64,000 bases of DNA from Anas platyrhynchos (taxonomy: Eukaryota; Chordata; Aves; Anseriformes; Anatidae). The notes under the pieces were generated by a model, which searched no databases, had not been told where the DNA came from, and was given only the letters and a program-made list of their open reading frames with translations. Below, piece by piece: positions 1 through 9,242 of the stretch; position 1 is the first letter of the stretch, and every line of letters starts with the position of its first letter. The stretch is from the NCBI RefSeq assembly GCF_047663525.1, contig NC_092604.1, forward strand, positions 10,589,501-10,653,500, given 5' to 3'. Both the position numbers and the translations under genes were made by a program.

Positions 1-2453
1 CCATGGTGCCACTGCCTACCTACCTTCCAGGCTGTGATCGAGGCCATACGCGTTTTCAGAAGCAGCATCTTCAAGTTTTCTCCCCAAGGGGATTAAAAAA
101 AAGTCATTAAGACTGTCCAGTTCTGCTCTGAAGCTGTGCTATGTGCTAATGACCTAGAATCTGACAGCAAGTGAGTGCTCTGGCCTCAGGTATTTATTTG
201 CTTCTTTGACCTCATGATTGCAGCAAATAACTAATTGATGGAAAAAAGCAGGCATGGGAATGATGAACTTCTGGTGCTGACTGGCAGCTTCTCAGAGGAA
301 ACTGTTCAAAGGAGCAGCACCGTGGCTCTTCCAGCCTCTTAGTTGTGCTTCGTGCTATTGCAGCATCATCACGAGCATTTGACAGGCACTGGCAGCAAGT
401 GTTTCAGTATATCCAAGCCTGAGGTGGCTTAGGGTGGATGGAAGAAGCTTCCTCCAGAGGTAGAAGTGATGGTGGAAGGGTGGAGACCGGCTCCCTGTCA
501 CATCTCCCCTCTCTAAACCAGACCTGGCTCGGAGCATCGCCTGCAGCTGGGTGAGAGAAGTGTTCGTGTGCCTGACCCCGCTCCCAGAGTTGATCCTTCT
601 GATCCTGCAGGACTAAAGGAGGCTTAGTGGAAAGCTGCCATAAACCAGGACTTCTCTAGGGCTGGAAATAATCAAGGCAAGAGACAAAGTGACTTACGAT
701 TTATTCTGACTGCAGCACAACAGGGTTACTTAGTGTTTTGAAACTGCACAAGTAGTTGGCACTTGGAGTAACTGAACCTGGTGACGCTTACACCAATGAA
801 TAGTCAGTTAAGAGGCAAAACGCTACTTAGGAAAAGCAACAGTCCAATGTCCCAAGGTTAACAGCTCGCCAGCATTTGGCTCTGGAGATTGCATCAGTGT
901 CAAAGAGTTTGCCAACGTTTGACAAACTCCACGTGGAGCTGTAAAAGGCAACTGACACTTCTAATTTAGAGCCTTACATAAACGCCGGGCTCTCTGTTGC
1001 AACTTCCCAACATTATTATGTTAATTTGCCTATGAGTTTTGCATCACATTTGTAAGCCTAAGCACGGGTGAGGGGTTAGATGCTGCAGTTCGAAGAGCCC
1101 GCTCCCTTAAAACAGCTTAAAAACACTGCAGTCAGACAGGTGATAGGTACTGCTGCCCTGCACGAGGGACGGATAGGTGATGAAAGAATTGAAGCTGTAA
1201 CAACGTCTAACCCCAGCCTTACCACACACGTGAAGGTTAAACCAATCTTTCCCAGCCTCCTAAACTGTCACTCACCCTTCCACACAGACACCACTTAGCA
1301 TTAAAAGCTCCTATAAAACAAACTTCACTAGGTAGGTGTGGGGTTATTGGAGGCTGAGCTCCTTCCCCAGACTCCCTTCTCTGGTTCTCTAGCATTGCAT
1401 TTTTGTTGCTTACACTTCAGTATAAAAATACACTCTTAAAAATAACTTCAGCCATGGACGTGTCTTCCAAGCAGCACGAGAGGAGGATTACCCACTCCTA
1501 GGCTCTTGGGTGCAGCTCGGGGGACTGACGAAGATCTTGAGAACTTCAGGCCCTGGATCAAATGCCCAACCTAACCTGACAAGCTGCAGCAGTCAAATCC
1601 TCGAGATTTCTGCTTAAGAAGAAGACACCAGCCTAGTAGGTTGCAAGTGACACCCCTCTGTTTAGGAAGACAGACACCCTGGAGTTACCGTGTAAGTTCA
1701 CTCAGTCCCCTCAGAAAAGTATTAAAAGAGAAAATATCACCATTTCTGTTTCCCCAGAGGATTGGAGTGGCAAGTCATTACATTCATTCCCTTTCTTCCC
1801 CATTTAGTACCAGATCTTCTGAGCTCATCGTTACCTTCTCTATTACCACAGCAGGAGATGTGCTAGGATGTAACAGTCAAACCAGAATCCTGCTGTTCTG
1901 TTCCTAAATAGCTGGACCTCATCGGCAGAAGCCACAACAGCGCCAGACTGCTGTGAAGGACAGGGAGCCTTCCAACACTGCACCTTCTCCCTGCGATATA
2001 TCGAGGTATGTACCCTTGCAGGCAACATCACAGGCAGGATCACACCATAAACTCCTCTAACTTTGCTAGCCCATGACCTTCTGTGTACGTGAAGGGTGTA
2101 TAATGGCCTGCAAGAGTTCCTCAGTTTTGAATTGTTTTGTGGAAAGGCAAATCAGGGATTTAACTATCCCAGCAATTAACAAATCAGGAGAGGTTTTATC
2201 CAGCGCTGTATGTGCCATGCTCAGAAGTTTTCTATAGGTTAAAAAAAGGGGGCGATATTTGGGTATCAGCCAGTCCAGAGATGAACAGTGGGATTTTATG
2301 TTTTTTAAAAAAAAAAGTTTAAAAGCCCGCACTGCTCTCTCTAGAATTTTTACCATATTCCCTGCAATAGTAAAAAACCCAACCAAACAAAAAAAAGTGC
2401 AAATAGACAAGTTTCCAAAAGCTCTGGCAGGGCTTTGGAGAGGTGAGGGGTAA
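1..2453. other. 3' flank / probable 3' UTR of TOR1B-like gene
   Basis: No protein-coding exon is recognisable here. The stretch lies directly downstream of the minus-strand torsin stop codon and is AT-richer than the gene. Minus-strand AATAAA hexamers read at 193-198 and 700-705 (plus-strand TTTATT), so part of it may be a long 3' UTR, but neither is clearly the real cleavage site. In mammals C9orf78 follows the torsin pair; I looked for it at the left edge and could not recognise it. Confidence 0.4.
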
Positions 2454-5400
2454 TCAATCCTTGGCATTCGTGTATTTCACTGCGATGTCTTCGTGAATAT
2501 CCAGCTTGGCCTGTACAGTCTTGCAGCCTTTATCGGAGTAGATTTTCGCTTCTTTTGGGAAGTAAGTCATTTCGTCAGCCACTGCCTCCACAACCTTCTC
2601 ATCGACAGCATGGCCACGGGCTTTCATTTCAGCTCGGACGCACATCTTCACGTGCTTGTGCTCCAGGGGCAGGAAGGGAACAAAGTAGTCGATGAGGTTC
2701 CTGTCGATGAGGCTGCTGTGCCACAGTCCACCTGCAGGAGAAGGGGGAAGAAAAACAGCTACTGAGGAAGGATTTCCTCTTAATTTGGGCCTACATAGGG
2801 CAGGATCAGCAGACCAGGCTGAATTCACAAAGCAGTTTATCTCGACTGCTGCCCAGGGAGGCAAGGCGTGCTGGTTAGCTGCATGGAGCAGAGGGATTGC
2901 ACCTTGCAGTTGTTGCTGCTACTCTTCAGTGTCCCCACATAGCACCCTCTGTGCTGAGAGCTTTCCCCTGGCAGGGTGACATTGGAGTGAAGGGACAAAA
3001 GGGCAGGGAGCTGGGACACCACAGGAAGGTGTGGGGGTGTCACAGGAAGCAGGGCAGGGTCATGGCAGGTGAGGAGCAGATTGCAGAAATAACCCTGTCC
3101 CAAGAAGTAAGGGAACTTCCCATTTTCTGGGGAAAGTGACTTACTGTTCTTGTTATTGAAGACTCCCACGGATAGCACAGGCTCCAGGTCTTTCAGCTGA
3201 ATCTCTTCCCTTTCCTTCCCACTTGTCCAGAAGTCAAGTGCTGCTTTATTGATTAAGTCACCACCGGCATTGCTGTCCATAAAAGAAAAGTTCACAGCAG
3301 TGAGCTGAGACACGATTAAGCCAGAATTCCTTTTTACCTGGTTACATGAATTGCTAGTCGCCTTGAAGTCGCAGAACTAACCGAAACAGAAAGCTGTAAG
3401 CCAAAATGTAGGGGGAAATCTCCACTTCTTATCAACTGCCATCAGTGTGGGGCAGGTTGACCCCAGCCAGCAGCCAAGCACTCCCACAGCCACTTTCACT
3501 TCCCCACTTTGCCCCCTGCATGACAGGAGTTAAAAATAGGAAAAAACAGAAGTGAGGAGACTTGTTGGTCAAAACAAAGACAGTTGAGTAGATAAGGGAA
3601 AGAGAAAGGACAAAATAATAATTTTTAAAAAGCACACGGCTAAGGAAATCCCTCACCGTCCTCCCAGGCAGACCAGTGCCCAGCCAGTCTCTCAACAACT
3701 GTCCTTCTGGAGGCTGACACCTCACACCTCCTTCTCTACCCCAATTTTTCTTGCTGAGCATGGCACTACGTGGTTCAGGACAGCTCTCCTGGCTGTGTCC
3801 CCTCCCAATTCCTTGCCCACCCCCAGCCTGATCTCTGTGTGTGTGTGTGGGGGGAAATCCTTGAGGCTGTGCAAACACTGTTCAGCAACAGCCGAAGCAC
3901 CGGGGTGTTATCAGCACTGCTTTAGCTACAAATGCAAAACAGCACCAAACAGGCTGCACAGGGGAAGTTAACTCCATCCCAGCCAGACCCGGTACACGGT
4001 GCACCCACCCCAGAGAACTGTCCCAAAATCTGAGCTCTCAGCTTAACCGTGCTCTCAGCCAGTCTCCCGAGCTCAGCACACTGCAGTGAGCTGCTGTGCT
4101 GTCAGAACTGCTCCACCACGGCCACGGGCCCTGCGCCTACAAGTGCAGGGTGCTCCCTTCTGTCTTTGAGGGATGGTCTTCACCCCAGGGCAGCTCTGCT
4201 GCTGTACCTGAGCTAGGTCTCAGGGGAACATCGTTAGCATCATAAATACAGCTTTATTTGGATGTCTCCAACAACTGAAAAGTGCTACTGACCTGAGGAA
4301 GATGAAGATGGCTTTCCTGTACGACACCCCATCGACCTGCTCGTAATAGTCCAAGAAGGGTTTGATGGCATCGATAAGGCCCTGGTGCATCTTGTCCATC
4401 TCATCAAAAATGAAGACGGAGTAAGGACAGGCACTAACATTGCCCCGAATCCAGCTCTGCAATTGCTCCTGGAACAAGAAGGTGAGAAACACTGAAAAGC
4501 CAGGGCTGCAGAGGACGTACTGCAGGGTGGCCACGTGTCACAGACTCCAGGGGCACCCTTGCAGCCCAGATCCTGCGCTCACTGGTTGTATCCTGTACCC
4601 TAGAGAGGACCATAAACATGTTTGCGATTGAACCTTTGATGTGACACTGAATTTAACTGAATTCAGTTCCTGCTCACAAATCAGAGACTTTCATTTTCTT
4701 CCTGCTTAGCATACGGCTGTGACACTACCATCAGGCTAGGATGGGAAGTTTTGGAGAAATGAAAGTGTTCTCTGTTTGATTTCACAGCATTTCCTCCTCC
4801 GTGCAGAAACCACGCCTACCAGCTCATCAGCCTGGGGCAGCTTCAAGCATTGAAACATGAAGCTGAGAAGTCTCTTGTTGTTTCAAGGACTGAAGTCACC
4901 TGAAAGCTCTCAAGCAAGTTACACTTCCTTGTGGCCCAGCGCTGTGGTTCTTAGTGCTCTGCACGGTGCTACATGGTGCAAAACACTCCTCGGTGACTCC
5001 GGGCCAGCTCTCCCACCTGCATCCCCCTCCCAGCCTCTCGCCCACCCCCTCCCAGCCCACTATGGAAGAGGGGAGAAAAAAAAACAGCCCTGAGGCTGCT
5101 CCAGCCACAACCCCAAAGCACAGCGTGACAAAGGGCTCCAGTTCTCGGGAGGGCTTTTAACAACAGGCTCCTCTCCCACAAACCCAGCAGCAGGTAGCAC
5201 CGGCGGGCAGGACAGCTGTGGGGCAGCCGCTCTGCCCCGTTCCCTGTCCCCTCTCCCAAAATTTCGTGCCTCTCCCATGCTCACCTGGTAGAGCTGCAGC
5301 TGCTGCTGGTGCGGGAAGTGCAGGGTGGCCAGGAAGAGGTGCACGAACTTACTGCGCAGCCCGGCGGGGTGGACGTGGCGGGCCAGCAGCTGGCTGAGGA

Positions 5401-5818
5401 AATTCTTCCCCGTGCCGGCCCAGCCGTGCAGCGACAGCGTCAGCGGCTTCTTGGGGCTGGGGTTGTGGCTGAAACCCGTCACTGCCCGCAACACCACCTC
5501 CTTGGCCAGGTGCTGCCCGAACAGCCGCTCGTCCAGCTGCTCCCGTAGCGCTGTGGGGAGATGCCACCCTCAGAGCCCGGCTCTGAGGGCTCCCCCCGTC
5601 CCCTTCCCCTTGTCCCCAACCCCAGTACCGGTGGCGTTGAGGCGATGCCCGGCGCTGGGGCAGCACTCCACGTAGCTGCAGTAGAAGTTAGGGTGGGACA
5701 GGTAACCGGTGAGCGCTGAGGCGACGCCGATGGCCAGCCCCACGCTGAGAGGCTCCAGCGCCGCCAGCCCCGGCAGCAGCAGCAGCAGCGGCAGCAGCAG
5801 CCCCGCTGCCCCCGGCAT
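2454..5818 (-). CDS. TOR1B: Torsin-1 family AAA+ ATPase, TOR1B-like
   Basis: Torsins are ER-lumen/nuclear-envelope AAA+ ATPases that need LAP1 or LULL1 for activity. Five coding exons with GT-AG boundaries read 5818-5629, 5550-5285, 4468-4293, 3272-3145 and 2731-2454, giving 345 aa (family about 330-340). The start at 5818 has a GCCGCC Kozak context and opens a Leu-rich signal peptide followed by a second hydrophobic stretch. Walker A is GWAGTGKN (residues 106-113, with the torsin-1 Asn), Walker B is FIFDEMDK (Asp174, Glu175), N-glycosylation sequons lie at Asn61 and Asn162, and the KGC cysteine is about residue 323. Blocks such as [23 protein letters not shown] and [16 protein letters not shown] match human TOR1B better than TOR1A, though a database could label it TOR1A by position. 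The C-terminus runs about 12-14 residues past the human TOR1B end. The final exon joins are inferred from phase and homology. Confidence 0.93.
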
Positions 5819-6020
5819 GGCGGCTCCGCGGCCCCGCTTCCGTCCCGCCAGCAGCGGGCGGGAGGATGAAGCCGGGCCTGCTCCGCCTGTAGCCGCCGCC
5901 GCCATCTTTGTTAAGGGCGTTTCGGGGGGGGGGTGCGCTTTTAGGTGGTTCAGGAGGGCTGTGACGTGATGTTGGGGTGACGTCACGGCTCGGAGTGATG
6001 GCGTGAGGGCTTGGTGATGT
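5819..6020 (-). promoter_or_regulatory. CpG-rich promoter region of TOR1B-like gene
   Basis: The sequence just upstream of the torsin start codon is CpG-rich (GCC/GCGG runs) and leads to a full CRE at 5978-5985. There is no TATA box at a plausible distance, so this looks like a CpG-type housekeeping promoter. The transcription start is not fixed by the sequence. Confidence 0.5.
5978..5985. promoter_or_regulatory. Full palindromic CRE (TGACGTCA)
   Basis: A perfect TGACGTCA lies 160 bp upstream of the TOR1B-like start codon, with a half-site-like GTGACGTGA at 5961-5969. This is the CREB/ATF consensus. CREs with a CpG next to a CpG promoter are often used constitutively. Binding here is inferred. 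Confidence 0.55.
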
Positions 6021-7035
6021 CATGGGGGAGCTGGGACCGGGGTTTGGTGCTTCAGCTCCCCCCCCAGCCCTGCTGAGGGGGCTGTGTGGGCACAATCCCA
6101 CCTCATGCCTGAGGGGCAGCGGGAGCGAAACCCATGTTGACAGCGACAGCAGGGTTGGGAAAACTCTGAGCCCACCGGGTCCAAACGGCCCCCTGCCACC
6201 TGTGTCACCACTGCACCCCGTCCCAAGCACCACATCCAGCCTTGCCCCTGAAGAAGCTTCCAGGGCACAGTGTGGCTGCCCTCCATGCAAGCCCCCTAGG
6301 CTCCCAACCGTAGATGTTAACCACATGCAGAGCACAGAGCAGAGGGGAGACACTAAAAACGGCTGCCTGGGCATCACCCCCAGCTCCTTTAACCTCTCAC
6401 ACCACAGTGCCTCAGCCCCTGGCCTCCTCTCTGCTCCCTCACCACAGCCCGAGGGAACAGCGTGGCAGCCTGGGCAGGGTGGGATGGCCCCGTCGGCATG
6501 AGGCGGTGGTGCCGTGGGGTGGGCTGCTGACCCCGGACCTCTGGCTCTGGCCAAGCCGGCTGGGTTTGGACCACTCGGTCTCCTCCTTCCTGCTTTGGTT
6601 TCCATGCCTGTAAAGCAGGAGCTGTGGTGCTGATCTCCTGCGTGATTGCTGTGAAGAAGGTGGGTGAATGTATAAAGCAGGCGGATACTACTCCACACGA
6701 TGGTTATTTATTAATAGATTGTATTAATTAGGGTAATGCTGGGTGCAAACAGTCCTGCCACAAAAGCAGGAGATTGTCCGCTTTGAAATATTTACATTTG
6801 GGGGTGATCGTGTGGCAAGGAGAGCAAACCTCATCCTCCGTGTACGTCCCTCTTCTGCTTACTCTGTGCTGTGATTGTTGCATTGCCCTTTGTGTTTATC
6901 TCAAGGCCCCTCTGCTATGGAAAAGCCCAAATCCCATCAAGGAAGAACATGTAGCTTGATGGGGAAGGGAGTTACTGGTTCTTTCATCTGCTTTGGTCTT
7001 GCAGTAGGAACACAAGGCGTTTGGCCTCGTAAGGT
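6021..7035. other. Spacer between the two torsin genes
   Basis: No coding exon is recognised. The left part is the upstream flank of the TOR1B-like gene. From about 6690 it becomes AT-rich and probably carries the 3' UTR end of the second torsin. The two genes are head-to-tail with about 1.2 kb between coding regions. Confidence 0.5.
6707..6712 (-). terminator. Candidate polyadenylation signal of second torsin
   Basis: The plus strand reads TTTATT, so the minus strand has AATAAA about 325 bases beyond the stop codon of the divergent torsin, in an AT-rich patch. This is a plausible 3' end. No downstream element or transcript evidence was available. Confidence 0.4.
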
Positions 7036-9053
7036 CTAGATGCTCAGAATCACTCTGGAGGCAACAGTCTTGCAGCCTTTGCTGGAGTAGATGTCTTCCT
7101 CACTGGGGTAGTCGATCATTGATGAGGCAATCTCTGTGATGATACCTTCGTCCTCAGGATGCCCTTGCGCACGCAGCTCCTCCCGGACACACTCTTTCAC
7201 GTGTTTATATTCAAGAGGAAGGAAAGGGATGAAATAGTCAATCAGGTTCTTCTGGATCAGTTGACTTTGAAAGAAACCACCTAGAAGAGAGAATGGGGAG
7301 CTTTCCCACCCGAGTGCCGCGGAGGCCAGCGCGTTGCTGCCCACCTCCTGGAGCAGTCTGCAGAAGACACCAGACATCAGTGGTCCTGGAACCTGCAGCC
7401 AGAGGTACTCACTGTTTGTGTTGCTGAAAATTTCCTTAGATAGCAGATCCTGGAGCTCCTTCACAGGGATGTCTTCTCTTCTCTTCGACCTTCTCCAGTA
7501 ATCAAGAGCAATCTCTGTTATCTTATCTCCGCCTGCATTGCTGTTCGGAAAGAGATTCATGGGCTCGTTAGAGCTGTGTCTTTGCCATCTGTATTGCTCA
7601 GATCTTGGCAGCAGTTTAAGTTGCAGTCAGCCACAAACCTATTACAAAACTGCTACTCCCTTTGTCCCTACTGATTCTTTGGGACTGTAATTCCCTTTTT
7701 TAAGCTTTCCTTACTTCAAGAAGATGAAGATCGCCTTGCCATAATAAACTCCATCAATCTCTTCATGGTAGCCAAGGAATGGCGTAATCGAGTCTATCAG
7801 GCCGTGTGGCATCTGATCCATTTCAGAGAAGATAAAAAGGGACCTTGGACAGGCACTGACATTGCCCCGAATCCAGTTCTGCAGCTGTTCCTGTGAGAAG
7901 AGGCAACGTTATCTGGGGCTTGCACTCACAGTTGCAGACAAATTAGAGAAAATGAGGTGAAGCTGGAAATACCTTATAGAGATGGACATGTGAGGCATGT
8001 GGGAAATGCAGCACCGTGTTGAAGTGGTGCACAAAACGCCTTCTTGGTGCACCAGGCTGATAGAGGTTCTCTGCGATGATACTGCTGAGAAACGTTTTGC
8101 CTGTTCCAGTCCAGCCATGGAAGGACATCACCAGGGGTTTCTTGGGCCGTTTGGAGTGAATATTTGCATTCAGAGCTCTCAGAACTAATTGGACAGCGAG
8201 ATGCTGGCCAAAGACTTTTCGCTCCAAATCCATCTTCACAACTGGAAGAATGAGAGGGGAGGCAGAAAATGCCATTTATTCCTCCCTTTTTTCGGCTATA
8301 GCTGAATGACCATCAGAGAGAACAAATATTCCCTGCCCTCAGCCCATGATGAGACTGAACCAGCAGAGATGGGCAGACATCCCAGCAGCACAGTACCTAT
8401 TGCCTCCCGTGAAGCTCTGGGATGGGATCTAATTTACTTGCAGAGACATTTTCTACATGCGCTAAATTCTCCTTAACAGTTTTTGTGGCATCAAGCACAC
8501 CTCGTATTTATAGAAATAAGTCCTTCTGTTGCTGTATCACATCCTCTTAAAAAAGAACCACGACGCTTTTTCAGTGTTAAAAACCGTCCTGTTTGTAACC
8601 AGCCAAATCCAGAGCTGGTGTGAAGAGATGCACTGAAGTACCTGGAGGCACACAGGTCTCAAGTGCTTGAGAATTCCCTTTGAAATCTGTGTCCCAGCTC
8701 TGAAATGAAACAATATGAGAAGCTTTTGCCTTCTGGAGAGGCTTTGACTCTCACCTTTCCACGACCACCCGGGGATGCTGGCGTTACGAGGGAAGCCCTC
8801 GCCACCCTGGGACCATCAGCAGGCCCCACTGGCAGCTGGCTCCTGATGCCCTTGCCACTGCCTTACCTGAGAAGTTCAGCGTGTCCTTCACATTGCAGCA
8901 CTCCAGGAGACGGCACTTGAGCCAGGAGTGCGGGGAGAAGAGCTGCCAGGTGACCGCGGCCCCCCCCATGAGGAGCGAAGCGCTGAGAGGGTCCAAGGCT
9001 GGCACCAAGGTGGGCACGAGAAGAAAGAACACACCAAGGCTCAGAGGCTTCAT
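7036..9053 (-). CDS. Divergent torsin-1-like protein with altered Walker motifs
   Basis: Five exons in the same phases as its neighbour read 9053-8867, 8241-7973, 7890-7715, 7540-7413 and 7280-7036, giving 334 aa with no internal stop. The start at 9053 has a CCACC Kozak context and a signal peptide ([12 protein letters not shown]...). Torsin hallmarks remain: CRLLECC near the N-terminus, the sequon GNVSAC (Asn162), [15 protein letters not shown], and SKGCKTV. Key positions differ. Walker A is GWTGTGKT (Thr112 where torsin-1 has Asn), Walker B reads FIFSEMDQ (Ser174 replaces the Asp; Glu175 kept), and the DYT1-site Glu pair is Ser306-Ser307. Some blocks (IIAENLY, LHFPHAS) resemble TOR1A, yet its place next to PTGES is that of TOR1B, so I give no symbol. 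The open frame and intact splice sites argue for a working gene. ATPase activity is doubtful from sequence alone. Confidence 0.88.
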
Positions 9054-9056
9054 GGT

Positions 9057-9069
9057 GGAAACTGAAAGC
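9057..9069. promoter_or_regulatory. ISRE-like element 1 (GGAAACTGAAAGC)
   Basis: This matches the interferon-stimulated response element pattern GAAANNGAAA with typical flanks. It lies 3 bp upstream of the divergent torsin start codon, which would put it inside a short 5' UTR or just downstream of the start site unless another 5' exon exists. Function is inferred from the match and from two similar sites close by. Confidence 0.6.
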
Positions 9070-9096
9070 CAGCCTGGCTCAGGAGGGAAGCAAAGC

Positions 9097-9108
9097 GAAA
9101 CAGAAATC
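9097..9108. promoter_or_regulatory. ISRE-like element 2 (GAAACAGAAATC)
   Basis: A second match to GAAANNGAAANY, 44 bp upstream of the start codon and in the same orientation as element 1. Two such sites within 52 bp are unlikely by chance and typical of IRF/ISGF3 promoters. Confidence 0.55.
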
Positions 9109-9228
9109 GCAGAGCAACTCCCTGCAGCGTGGTGCTTCAGGCAGCGCCAGCGAATGGGAGCCGAATTTCCTGGAAGCTGGATGTGACGATGATTTCGTGT
9201 CAAGGGCAGTGTTACGGCTCTGTGCCGG

Positions 9229-9242
9229 GAGAAGTGAAAGTG
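9229..9242. promoter_or_regulatory. PRDI-like IRF site (GAGAAGTGAAAGTG)
   Basis: These 14 bases equal, as I recall it, the positive regulatory domain I of the mammalian interferon-beta promoter, an IRF binding site. It is 176 bp upstream of the divergent torsin start codon. Occupancy is inferred. Confidence 0.55.

Noticed and set aside
1-2000. C9orf78 orthologue expected by synteny beyond the torsins
   Set aside because: No matching exon could be recognised on either strand; it probably lies left of the window.
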